Assembly: GCA_019309945.1 (NCBI GenBank)
Contig: JAFDFH010000019.1
Coordinates: 1-18,288 of the forward strand
Source: Deltaproteobacteria bacterium
Lineage (GTDB): Bacteria > Desulfobacterota > Desulfobacteria > Desulfobacterales > JAFDFH01
Length of the DNA: 18,288 bases
Direction of reading: 5' to 3'
Shown: in pieces, positions 7,102 through 14,742 of the stretch
How the letters are laid out: every line of letters begins with the position of its first letter
Position numbering within the stretch: position 1 is the first letter of the stretch
Notes under the pieces: generated by a model
Database searches by the model: none
Seen by the model: the letters and a program-made list of their open reading frames with translations, nothing else
What the model was told of the DNA's origin: nothing
Position numbers and translations under genes: made by a program

Positions 7102-7638
7102 ATGCAATTCAAAAAGAAAACCTCAATCATATTCAACATATTTGTAGCGTTAATTTTAATTGGCACCTTGGCTGCCTGTGGGGGAAGTTTATTCAGTTAT
7201 CGAGGTGCATCCGTCAAAGCCAAAAATCGTATCGCCTTGGAAGAAGGGGGGCCTCACGAAGGGCGCTGGCAAACACGGGATGTGGCGATTGATTATGCGT
7301 ATCAGATAAACGACAACAATCTCGAGATCTCCGGTGTCGTCGAATTGGCTGCCTTTTTGAAAACCGGTTTTACGACATTGGATCATTTGTATTTGAGCAT
7401 AAACTTACTGGATGTTGAAGGTAAGGTCCTTGAAACAAAGGGAATTAAATCCTTTGGTCACCAAAGCTGGATCCTGACCATGGGTGCGATGTCGTTCACC
7501 TGTCGTCTGGAACCTCCCGAAGGTACCGCTGCCATAGCATTTAGTTATAAGGGGCGGGTCACTGAAGGGGGGTCGAAGACTACGGGCACTGGCACAGGCG
7601 GTGATGCTATTTTTTGGAATTTTTGGGAAGTCCCCTAA
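7102..7638 (+). CDS. Putative small lipoprotein of unknown function
   Basis: 178 residues. A basic N-terminus (QFKKK), a hydrophobic stretch and the lipobox LAAC (Cys near residue 26) indicate a type II signal peptide, so the mature protein of about 150 residues should be lipid-anchored outside the cytoplasmic membrane. The mature part alternates short beta-like strands (LEISGVVEL, HLYLSINLLD, TCRLEPPEGTAAIAFSYKG) and ends FWNFWEVP, consistent with a compact beta-sandwich, but no family is recognised. The start has a strong GGAGG five bases upstream. It follows the rhomboid gene by 48 bases on the same strand and may share its transcript. A membrane-linked partner or substrate relation is speculation. 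Confidence 0.75.
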   Translation: MQFKKKTSIIFNIFVALILIGTLAACGGSLFSYRGASVKAKNRIALEEGGPHEGRWQTRDVAIDYAYQINDNNLEISGVVELAAFLKTGFTTLDHLYLSINLLDVEGKVLETKGIKSFGHQSWILTMGAMSFTCRLEPPEGTAAIAFSYKGRVTEGGSKTTGTGTGGDAIFWNFWEVP

Positions 7639-7644
7639 CGTTAA

Positions 7645-7719
7645 TTTTCACCGGAGGTCCGTGTGACGCTTTCGGTATCCAAAACGTACGGTGAAAAAAT
7701 GTGAAAAAAGCATTTTTTT
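7645..7719 (+). terminator. Inverted repeats after the lipoprotein gene, possible terminator
   Basis: TTTTCACCG (7645-7653) pairs perfectly with CGGTGAAAA (7689-7697). Overlapping it, AAAAAATG (7694-7701) can pair with CATTTTTT (7711-7718), which ends in a T7 run. The second stem is A/T rich and weak. The position, just after the TAA at 7636-7638 and just before a promoter-like site, fits a transcription boundary. Confidence 0.4.
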
Positions 7720-7738
7720 ATGGAGATTTGACCTGAAA

Positions 7739-7767
7739 TTGACACGCATTCTAATGCGTATTAGTAT
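7739..7767 (+). promoter_or_regulatory. Near-consensus sigma70-type promoter
   Basis: A perfect -35 box TTGACA (7739-7744), a 17-base spacer and -10 box TAGTAT (7762-7767, five of six matches) point rightward, predicting a start near 7774. It lies about 240 bases before the first gene of the envelope operon (8009) and just after the terminator-like repeats, so it is the likely operon promoter with a long leader. Confidence 0.6.
7744..7759. promoter_or_regulatory. Palindromic operator candidate within the promoter spacer
   Basis: ACGCATT-CT-AATGCGT is a perfect 7+2+7 inverted repeat filling most of the -35/-10 spacer. A second overlapping palindrome, CTAAT-GCGT-ATTAG (7751-7764), reaches into the -10 box. 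This is the position expected for a repressor site; the regulator is unknown. Confidence 0.45.
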
Positions 7768-7779
7768 CATTTGTAACAA

Positions 7780-7881
7780 GGTGTCAGGTGTCGGGTTTCA
7801 GGTTTCAGGTTTACGTTCCGCGGGCGTGTTTAAGGTCTTGCGCGATTTTTTCCTGACACCTGAACACTGACACCTGACACA
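7780..7881. repeat. Heptad-repeat inverted pair (GGTGTCA/TGACACC)
   Basis: The left arm consists of consecutive 7-base units GGTGTCA, GGTGTCG, GGTTTCA, GGTTTCA, GGTTTAC (7780-7814). The right arm consists of TGACACC, TGAACAC, TGACACC, TGACACA (7854-7881). As 29-base arms (7781-7809 and 7852-7880) they are complementary at 25 of 29 positions around a loop of about 42 bases. It lies in the predicted leader of the 8009-12463 operon. Confidence 0.75.
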
Positions 7882-8008
7882 TGGATAATTTAAGCTAAAT
7901 CATAAACAGTCTTGATTTACACCCAAAACGGGTTAATAACCACCCCTTTGAGGGACATGCTGAATTAACTGACTACAACGGCAAAGTTGTTTCTAATTTT
8001 GAGGCCTG

Positions 8009-8914
8009 ATGGACTGGTTTGAACCCAGAAATTTCAGAGAATGGGCCCGAAGAGTTTTTTCCCCCCGGCCCATCGTGCTGATTCTGTTGATCTTTGGTTT
8101 TCTTATTTCAGAGCTGCGTTTTGACTGGATCGAGCAAGTATTGGGTGCCTATCTTGTCTCAACCAATTCCAATCGTCCTGAATCCGGAGCGATTTGGGAG
8201 ATCGGCCAAAAAACGATCAAAGCACAACAGACCCTTGAACAGATCGCCACCGACCGCATCTCTTCCCAACGTGAGGCCCTCGGCGCCGACTCTTTTGCCG
8301 AAATCGCCTCTAACATTGCCCTCGACCAGGGTGTTATGTTGTCTTCCGATCAATTTCGAAAGCTTTATCTCAAGCTGTCTCCGCTAACAGCTCAGGAAAT
8401 TGCTTCACCCTTTGAACTTCTAAAGCTTTTCAATGACGAAAATCTGGATCGCATTTATTTTGAAAAAGCCGGAGATGGTCTGAAAATATATTTCCTGGAT
8501 CATCAAAATCGAGTGCTGCGCAAATTAAAAATTGCACCAGCCTTACTCCACCGTATTGAACAAGGCGAAATAGCCCTACAGGGCCCCCTGGAAAATTTTG
8601 ACAGCTTTAGAAACCGCATCTATCAGGCGGACCGATTTTTTGATGCACTGGCGTCTTTACCCGAAGAAGATCGTCGATCGGTGGTTTCCCGACCTGAAAT
8701 GTTTTTAAATATATCCGGTTATATTTCCAGAATCGGGATTTCGGATGAAGCCGTGTCAGGATTTATTCAACTCGGCTTTGAGATTGAAGACCCTGCCGGG
8801 CTTCGGGTAATGCTGATACAGGGGCGTGAGTGGGCGGTTTGGCATTTACGGTCGCAATTGGAAGCAAAAGCGTCATCCTTCTCTATCCTGGGCATTCCAG
8901 GCAATGTAAAGTAA
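8009..8914 (+). CDS. Membrane-anchored protein of unknown function in murein operon
   Basis: 301 residues; no family recognised. Residues 1-21 are basic/aromatic and polar, followed by one hydrophobic helix (about 22-38, IVLILLIFGFLI). The remaining 260 residues are polar and mixed alpha/beta, so it is probably a single-pass protein with most of its mass on the periplasmic side. The start has GAGG four bases upstream of the ATG. It ends two bases before the ATG of the class A penicillin-binding protein, an arrangement that suggests translational coupling and a shared task in peptidoglycan synthesis. An upstream promoter with an operator-like palindrome is at 7739-7767. A regulator or scaffold of the murein synthase is a guess from position only. 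Confidence 0.8.
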   Translation: MDWFEPRNFREWARRVFSPRPIVLILLIFGFLISELRFDWIEQVLGAYLVSTNSNRPESGAIWEIGQKTIKAQQTLEQIATDRISSQREALGADSFAEIASNIALDQGVMLSSDQFRKLYLKLSPLTAQEIASPFELLKLFNDENLDRIYFEKAGDGLKIYFLDHQNRVLRKLKIAPALLHRIEQGEIALQGPLENFDSFRNRIYQADRFFDALASLPEEDRRSVVSRPEMFLNISGYISRIGISDEAVSGFIQLGFEIEDPAGLRVMLIQGREWAVWHLRSQLEAKASSFSILGIPGNVK

Positions 8915-8916
8915 CC

Positions 8917-10980
8917 ATGATAACTAGTGCCACAATAATACAACAAATTCGCATCCTTTTTTATTGGGTGCTGACCCTGAGCGGCTTGGCAGCACTCTTG
9001 GTTATGGGTCTGTTCTTTTTGGTCGTAAAGGATTTGCCGCGTGTGCCGAAACCATTAAGCCGTATTATCGAAACGCCGGCTACGGAAATTTATGCTGCGA
9101 CCGGAGCAAGAATGCTGATTCTGGGTGGCCGGGAAGCGGTTCCATTACGATGGCTGTCACCTTTTTTTATTCAGGCCGTTGTGGCTACTGAAGATCATCG
9201 CTTTTGGGAACATCACGGCATAGATAAAGTCCGCACAATTAAAGCCCTGTGGGTGACACTCATCGAACCGGGAAAGGTTCAGGGGGCGTCGACCATCACG
9301 CAGCAACTCGCCAAAAACCTTTTTTTCAGTTTTAAGCGCAGCTATATGCGAAAGTTCCAGGAATTACTGGTGTCTTTACAAATCGAATCTCAGTACAATA
9401 AAAACGAAATCCTCGAAGCATATATGAACCAGATTCCTTTTGGTGTGGGAACCTATGGGGTTGAGCAGGCGGCACGATCCTTTTTCGGTAAGCCGGCGTC
9501 GGATTTAACGCTGCCGGAGTCGGCTTTGTTGGCCGGGCTTCCTAAATCGCCCACACGCTACAACCCCTATCTCCATTATGATCGAGCTAAAAAACGACAA
9601 CGGCTCGTATTATCGCGAATGGTGGCCGTGGGCTACATTACCCCCTCCGATGCGGATCGCGCTTTTGCGGGTGATTTGAATCTTCGACCCTTTCATGGGA
9701 GTACACCTACGGGCAGCTATTTCCTCGACATGGTTGTCAAGAACCTTGAAGAGCGCTATGGACCGCAAGTGGTCTATCATGGCGGACTGAAAGTAACCAC
9801 AACCCTTGATCCCCAGCTTCAATCTTGGGCGGTTGCATCCTTGCAAAATGGACTGGCCGAACTTGACAAGATGCTGGGTATTCAAGAAAAGTCTGGCGAC
9901 GATCAAAAAATTGCGGTTGCCCGCCCCCAGGGTGCCCTGGTATCCATTGAAACAAACTCCGGGGCCGTCAAGGCCCTTGTGGGCGGTAGAAACTATTTAG
10001 AAACCGAATATAACCGTGCCCTCCAAAACAACCGCTTACCCGGTTCCGGATTTAAGCCGTTTCTGTATTATACGGCCTTGGAGAAGTTGGGGTTCCACCC
10101 GGCCACCGTGGTGGTGGACCGGCCCGTCCAAATTCCCGTGGCTGGGGCACCGGACTGGAAGCCAAAAAACTTCGAACGTAGACATGAGGGTCCGATGGTT
10201 CTTAAAAGAGCACTCATGAAGTCCGTCAATACCATCGCCGCGCAACTGGTTGAGCTTACCGGACCACAAGCGGTTATCGAAACTGCCCACCGCTGCGGAA
10301 TCGAAAGCCATTTGTCGCCGGTTTACTCTCTGGCCATGGGAACATCCGGGGTCAGCCCCCTGGAAATGTCTACTTCCTTTGCCACTTTCGCCACCGGTGG
10401 TATCAGGCACAGGCCATTCTGGATCTGGCGGGTCGAAGACGCCCTGGGTAGAGTGCTGGAAGAAAAGATTGCCAGTGGTGAAAGGGTCCTGGACGCTAGC
10501 CTGACATATCAAGTCGTGGATATGATGCGCGGTGTCTTGGATGAAGGCACCGGCGCTGTGGTTCGACGTCTGGGGTTTGATCTGCCGGCAGCCGGAAAAA
10601 CCGGCACAACGAATGGTTTCAAAGACGCCTGGTTTACCGGTTTCACGCCCACCCTGACCACATCGGTCTGGGTGGGTTACGACCGTGAAAAGGGGCTGAA
10701 AGACACGCGCGGTGTGGGCATTACCGGCGGGCGCGGCGCGGCGCCGATATGGGCTGATTTCATGATCAAGGCGACTCAAGGCGAGCCACCAAGGAAGTTT
10801 CCCATGCCCTCGGATATCCGCTTTGAAAAGGTCGATCCGAACACGGGCCAGGCGGCAACCAGTTCAACCCCGAATCCGTTACGTGTCGTTCTACGTGAAA
10901 GTCAAACGATAAATAAGAAGACCGACCGGGGGGAGAGCATGACTAACTCCAGTTTGGTACCTTGGGATAATTGGAAATAA
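8917..10980 (+). CDS. Class A penicillin-binding protein (transglycosylase/transpeptidase)
   Basis: 687 residues from ATG at 8917; longer in-frame starts overlap the preceding gene heavily and lack support. There is a signal-anchor helix at about 15-37. The GT51 glycosyltransferase domain has TEDHRFWEHHGID (catalytic-type E92), GASTITQQLAKN (123-134) and later EILEAYMNQIPFG. The transpeptidase domain has S377-x-x-K380 (GSGFK), S436-V-N438 and K561-T-G563. All catalytic motifs are intact. It polymerises lipid II into glycan strands and cross-links them in the periplasm. There is no extra C-terminal domain beyond a short polar tail. It lies two bases after the unknown membrane protein and seven before the SPOR protein. 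The weak Shine-Dalgarno fits coupled translation. Confidence 0.95.
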   Translation: MITSATIIQQIRILFYWVLTLSGLAALLVMGLFFLVVKDLPRVPKPLSRIIETPATEIYAATGARMLILGGREAVPLRWLSPFFIQAVVATEDHRFWEHHGIDKVRTIKALWVTLIEPGKVQGASTITQQLAKNLFFSFKRSYMRKFQELLVSLQIESQYNKNEILEAYMNQIPFGVGTYGVEQAARSFFGKPASDLTLPESALLAGLPKSPTRYNPYLHYDRAKKRQRLVLSRMVAVGYITPSDADRAFAGDLNLRPFHGSTPTGSYFLDMVVKNLEERYGPQVVYHGGLKVTTTLDPQLQSWAVASLQNGLAELDKMLGIQEKSGDDQKIAVARPQGALVSIETNSGAVKALVGGRNYLETEYNRALQNNRLPGSGFKPFLYYTALEKLGFHPATVVVDRPVQIPVAGAPDWKPKNFERRHEGPMVLKRALMKSVNTIAAQLVELTGPQAVIETAHRCGIESHLSPVYSLAMGTSGVSPLEMSTSFATFATGGIRHRPFWIWRVEDALGRVLEEKIASGERVLDASLTYQVVDMMRGVLDEGTGAVVRRLGFDLPAAGKTGTTNGFKDAWFTGFTPTLTTSVWVGYDREKGLKDTRGVGITGGRGAAPIWADFMIKATQGEPPRKFPMPSDIRFEKVDPNTGQAATSSTPNPLRVVLRESQTINKKTDRGESMTNSSLVPWDNWK

Positions 10981-10987
10981 AATATCA

Positions 10988-12463
10988 ATGGCTTCCGTTT
11001 TAAAACCTTTTGCCTTTCGCCTGTGGGTAACAATTCTTTTAGGAGGATTGACGATTCTTTGGGCCTTACCGGCCTTCCAGTCAAGCATCGGGCTTGGTTG
11101 GACACTTGTTCCGGTATCGGGCATCCTGGTTCTCGTTTTTATCGCCGTGGGTTGGTTTCTTAACCGTTTGGGCTTGTATTTTATTGAGCGCTTGATCACG
11201 GAAGCCACTGCTTGGGAAAGAGACAGCATGCATTATGAAGCAGATAAGGCTTTCCGCAAGGCTGTCGCGGTTTTCGACAGTTTTCTTCTGTCGCCCATTG
11301 TAAAAAAAAGACAGTCCACCCACATTACCGCTCACCTGGCGCGCTTCTATCTTGCACGCGCCGATAAAGATTATACTTCGGAAAATTTTATTTGCTCCTA
11401 TCTCCAATCGCATCCGGAGGATGAGGAAGTTGCCGAAAACTGGCTGCAGCAACTCGCAAACCAGGATGGCTTAAAAAAAGAACATTATGAGATAGCCATT
11501 CGTATCGGCAATGCCCAGCCGAAGAACAAGATGATTCAGCTTTTGCTCACGGAGTTCTATCTGAATGAAGAAAGAACCGATTTCCAGGCCCTGCAAACTT
11601 ACCGGCGTGTATTACGCGGGGATCCGAATGGAGCCCAAGCGGTTGTTGGACAACTTGCGAGCATTTTTCTCGGCGAAGGGCGCGCTGACGAATGGGCTCT
11701 GCGAATTTATATCCAGGCTTTGGAGCGTGATCAAGACCAAACACAGCTTTTAAAAGGGATTGCTGCCTGTGCCTTTTGGATTCCTGAAACTGAACGAACC
11801 CGGCATTTACTTCATAAAGCGAAAAAATTGCTGGCAGATGTTGATACGGATCGTTTAAAAACAATGCGAGCTGGATTCAATCCGCCGGTTCAGCCAGTGG
11901 TTGAGGAAAAACAGACCCGCGCAATACGGCTTGGAAGCACCATCGGCAGAATAATTTCCCTGATGGGCAATACGCTTTTAAGAGTTATCACATCAGCATT
12001 TAAGGTGTTTATTGCCGGATTGAGGGATTTGATTCACTTTATCATACGTTCCAAGCGATCAAAAGTCATTCTTATGAGGATAACAGTGGCAGGTTTGGCG
12101 ATCGGGCTTGTGATTTTAGTGATCAATACATTCGAACATCTGATCAAAACGGATACGGCCGCCACCGAAAATGATCAGCTCGCATCGGTTCCCGTCATCA
12201 CGGACCGATTTACGATACAGGTTGCAGCATACTTAAAATCCGAACATGCCGAAAAATATGTGAAGCACCTTAAAAAGCAAGGGCTGGATGTTTTCTGGAC
12301 CGAAGCCAAAGGTACCAAAAAGAAGTGGTACCAGGTGAGGATCTCCCATTTTCCCGATAAAGCGTCGGCCAGGGCATATGGGGAGTCCTTAAAGGCAAAA
12401 GGAATCATTGATGATTTTTATATCGCTAATTACGAACCGCCCCAGGATTTGCTTAAAAAATAA
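10988..12463 (+). CDS. TPR-like membrane protein with C-terminal SPOR domain
   Basis: 491 residues. Two hydrophobic helices lie near the N-terminus (about 12-30 and 36-58). Then comes a long helical region (about 70-300) with repeat-like features (FYLARADKDYTSENFICSYL, LQTYRRVLRGDPN, LRIYIQALERDQDQ) typical of TPR-type folds. A third membrane helix is near 362-386. The SPOR domain is at about 408-485, starting FTIQVAAYLKSEHAEKYVKHL and containing WYQVRISHFPDKASARAY. SPOR domains bind peptidoglycan stripped of stem peptides at division sites, so this protein probably recruits or senses the neighbouring murein synthase at the septum. The start is seven bases after the synthase stop. It converges with the YkgJ-like gene, seven bases apart, with no visible terminator between them. 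Confidence 0.88.
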   Translation: MASVLKPFAFRLWVTILLGGLTILWALPAFQSSIGLGWTLVPVSGILVLVFIAVGWFLNRLGLYFIERLITEATAWERDSMHYEADKAFRKAVAVFDSFLLSPIVKKRQSTHITAHLARFYLARADKDYTSENFICSYLQSHPEDEEVAENWLQQLANQDGLKKEHYEIAIRIGNAQPKNKMIQLLLTEFYLNEERTDFQALQTYRRVLRGDPNGAQAVVGQLASIFLGEGRADEWALRIYIQALERDQDQTQLLKGIAACAFWIPETERTRHLLHKAKKLLADVDTDRLKTMRAGFNPPVQPVVEEKQTRAIRLGSTIGRIISLMGNTLLRVITSAFKVFIAGLRDLIHFIIRSKRSKVILMRITVAGLAIGLVILVINTFEHLIKTDTAATENDQLASVPVITDRFTIQVAAYLKSEHAEKYVKHLKKQGLDVFWTEAKGTKKKWYQVRISHFPDKASARAYGESLKAKGIIDDFYIANYEPPQDLLKK

Positions 12464-12470
12464 TTCCCTC

Positions 12471-13055
12471 TCAAGACCTGGAAATCAGGCGGTTAATAAT
12501 GACGCCGTGTGTTTTTCCGAACGCCATGATTTTGGCGGGATCAAAACCACCTGACTGATAGAGTGTTCTAAAATCCGTCCGGTCGAGCAGATCAAGGATA
12601 AAGCTAATGTGTCCGGAATATCCGGTGTGATCTAATCGCTGCATCTCACCCACCGTATTTTTTGATAGCGCATAAGCCTGGCGATGAATGGTGGGGCCGC
12701 GGCCCCGGCATTCCTGTACGGAGTAAAGCCGTCTACAGCAAAAAGGACGAATGTCGTAGATAAGGCAGGTGTTGTCCTTTTTCAAAAACGGGCACGAAAC
12801 GATCTTTTTATTTTCTCTCGCGCGTTTATCTTGCGCAAGTTTTTGCTTGATCGCTCTTCTCAACGGCTTGGGCATACTGCTCAAGCGCTCGCGAATAATG
12901 AGCCCTTCAATTGTTAGGATATCTATCTTCCCCGCATCCGTACAACAATAGGTACAGCCGATTTTACAAATGGCATGTTTTTTATACCCATCGGCATTTA
13001 TCTCGAAAAGCGCATAAAGCGTTTGCAGCTTTTCTCTTTTTTCTCTGAAGGTCAT
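12471..13055 (-). CDS. YkgJ-family cysteine-cluster protein
   Basis: 194 residues from ATG at 13055; a TTG one codon earlier is less likely. Cysteines cluster as C30-x3-C34-x2-C37-C38 and later CPFL (C88), C97-LIYDIRPFCC (C106, C107) and C116. This pattern, CPFLxxxxxCxIYxxRPxxCR, defines the YkgJ/UPF0153 family, thought to hold a zinc or iron-sulfur centre; its biochemical role is not established. The C-terminal third is helical and lacks known motifs. No strong Shine-Dalgarno is present. It is transcribed toward the SPOR gene and lies 126 bases downstream of the decarboxylase on the same strand. Confidence 0.87.
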   Translation of the reverse strand: MTFREKREKLQTLYALFEINADGYKKHAICKIGCTYCCTDAGKIDILTIEGLIIRERLSSMPKPLRRAIKQKLAQDKRARENKKIVSCPFLKKDNTCLIYDIRPFCCRRLYSVQECRGRGPTIHRQAYALSKNTVGEMQRLDHTGYSGHISFILDLLDRTDFRTLYQSGGFDPAKIMAFGKTHGVIINRLISRS

Positions 13056-13181
13056 CAAAACTCTTGCTTAAAGAAAATTCCCAATCCAATCGGTTTATCG
13101 GCGATTTAAACCATTTTATTTCAGTTTGTTTGATATGTGTGAAGTTCAGATCTACAGGGGGTGTCGTCTATGCCCGGAATC

Positions 13182-14600
13182 TCATTTGCTTTCAAGTTCT
13201 GCGGCTGTTGCTTGAATCAACTGCCAGGCCTTATGGACATGGTGTTCCGCCGTATACGTCTGACCAACACAAAACCGAAGGACAAATTGATCATTTAACA
13301 TTGTATGGGTTAAATATAGACGCCCACTTTGATTAAGGCCGTCCAACAATAGCTGGTTAAAGGTGTCACCACCCATATGTCGGAAACAAACTAAATTCAA
13401 TGGAACCGGAGCGGTTAGCTCGAAACGATCAGAGGCCTCCACCCACTTTGCGAATTTTTGAGCCAGTTCAACGTGGCGTCTGATGTGGTAACGTAAGCCT
13501 TCTATCCCGTAGTACCGAATGACGAACCAAAGCTTCAGGGAACGGAAACGCCGGCCCAGAGGAATATGCCAATCCCGGTAGTCGATAACAGCGCCGGATT
13601 CAGAGGCCTTGTTTCGCAAATACTCGGGTAACACACTCAACGTCTTGATCAAGATCGCACGATCCGCCACATAGAAACAATCACAATCAAAATTAGTAAA
13701 CATCCATTTATGTGGATTAAAGCAATAGCTATCTGCCAGTTCTAGCCCATCATGGATATATCGGTATTCGGGACATAGCGCAGCCGTGCCGGACATTGCG
13801 GCATCAACATGTAGCCAGAGACCTTCCTTTTGACAGATAGGACCGATCGCTGTCAACGGGTCAATGGCGTTGGCGGATGTAGTCCCCACGGTAGCGCAAA
13901 CAAAAAAGGGAATAAGACCAGCTTGACGGTCTTGCTTGACCTGCCTGGCAAGGGCGTCGGGGCGAAGCCTAAAGTGATCATCCACCTCGATAAGATGTAG
14001 GTTCCGGAAGCCTATCCCAGCAATTTTGACCGCTTTTTCAATGGAAGAATGTGTTTGTGAGGAAGCATATGCGACTAAACGTCCATCGCATCCACGCTGG
14101 TTGCTATCATAGTCTGTGACCCGCTCGCGGGCAGCCAGAAGGGCGCAAAGGGAAGCACTTGAAGCTGAGTCCTGAATCACTCCGCCACCACTGGCATCCG
14201 ACTTGAACTTGATGGGTAGCCCAAGCATATCCACAAGCCAATCGAGCACATGCGTCTCAAGCTCTGTGCAAGCCGGACTCGTTGACCACAGCATTCCCTG
14301 GACTCCAAGGCCTGCCGCTAGCAGTTCCCCCAGAATAGCGGGACCCGAGGTGTTTGCCGGAAAGAAGGCAAAAAAGTTGGGGGATTGCCAATGCGTGATA
14401 CCGGGGATAATCTGCTTGTCCACATCATCGAGAATAGTTTCAAAGGCTTCTCCTTGCAGAGGCGGGGTGGAAGGAAGGGAAGCACGAATCTGCCCAGGCT
14501 GAACCTGAGACAAAACCGAAAACGTTTCAATCCTCTCATAGTAATCAGCGATCCAATCGATTACATCGCGACCACACTGACGGAATTCTTCTGAAGTCAT
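13182..14600 (-). CDS. Aromatic-L-amino-acid decarboxylase-type PLP enzyme
   Basis: 472 residues from ATG at 14600. It has group II PLP decarboxylase features: WSTSPACTELE (about 105-115), QTHSSIEKA (H184), LHVDAAMSG (D266) and the PLP lysine in NPHKW (K298). The mobile-loop tyrosine is kept (Y327 in LPEYLRN), which in this family favours decarboxylation over the oxidative aldehyde-synthase reaction. Then comes DYRDWHIPLGRRFRSLKLWF, strikingly close to animal and plant Dopa/tryptophan decarboxylases. Likely substrates are Dopa, tyrosine, tryptophan or phenylalanine, yielding amines and CO2 in the cytoplasm; which one cannot be read. The start region is tandemly duplicated (14569-14656): the probable ancestral start (ATG 14668, with AGGAG close upstream) now runs into TGA at 14599-14597, overlapping this ATG. 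A GTG at 14621 is the only longer in-frame start. Confidence 0.93.
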   Translation of the reverse strand: MTSEEFRQCGRDVIDWIADYYERIETFSVLSQVQPGQIRASLPSTPPLQGEAFETILDDVDKQIIPGITHWQSPNFFAFFPANTSGPAILGELLAAGLGVQGMLWSTSPACTELETHVLDWLVDMLGLPIKFKSDASGGGVIQDSASSASLCALLAARERVTDYDSNQRGCDGRLVAYASSQTHSSIEKAVKIAGIGFRNLHLIEVDDHFRLRPDALARQVKQDRQAGLIPFFVCATVGTTSANAIDPLTAIGPICQKEGLWLHVDAAMSGTAALCPEYRYIHDGLELADSYCFNPHKWMFTNFDCDCFYVADRAILIKTLSVLPEYLRNKASESGAVIDYRDWHIPLGRRFRSLKLWFVIRYYGIEGLRYHIRRHVELAQKFAKWVEASDRFELTAPVPLNLVCFRHMGGDTFNQLLLDGLNQSGRLYLTHTMLNDQFVLRFCVGQTYTAEHHVHKAWQLIQATAAELESK

Positions 14601-14656
14601 GTGGAAACTTTTCGACCACACTGACGGAATTCTTCTGAAGTCATGTGGAAACTTTT
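14569..14656. repeat. 44-bp perfect tandem duplication across the decarboxylase start
   Basis: Two adjacent identical 44-base units (14569-14612 and 14613-14656) each begin CGACCACACTGACGG. Each contains the reverse complement of ATGACTTCAGAAGAATTC, i.e. the decarboxylase start and its upstream context. Because 44 is not a multiple of three, the duplication shifts the frame between the units. Confidence 0.93.
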
Positions 14657-14668
14657 CTTTTCAGACAT
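14597..14668 (-). other. Short leader reading frame made by the duplication, ending ATGA
   Basis: From ATG at 14668 (AGGAG only two bases upstream, so short spacing) the frame reads MSEKKSFHMTSEEFRQCGRK and three more residues, then TGA at 14599-14597. The TGA overlaps the ATG at 14600 of the decarboxylase as ATGA. Without one 44-base unit this frame would continue directly into the decarboxylase. It may now serve as a translated leader that couples re-initiation; equally it may be a loss-of-function relic. Confidence 0.55.
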
Positions 14669-14742
14669 TGCTCCTACAGTGCATGCGGTAATTAAGCGGG
14701 GAGTTCATATTGCAATATAAATATTCCACCCGCCAATTGAGA

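Noticed and set aside
10036..10779. Long minus-strand open frame of 247 codons
   Set aside because: It is a shadow of the transpeptidase domain of the class A penicillin-binding protein, whose catalytic motifs lie in the plus frame.
12461..12473. Search for a terminator between the convergent SPOR and YkgJ-like genes
   Set aside because: Only seven bases separate the stops and no hairpin with a T-run is visible, so none is called.
14708..14719. Perfect palindrome ATATTGCAATAT upstream of the decarboxylase leader
   Set aside because: A/T-rich 12-bp palindromes are frequent by chance and no promoter boxes could be placed with confidence.
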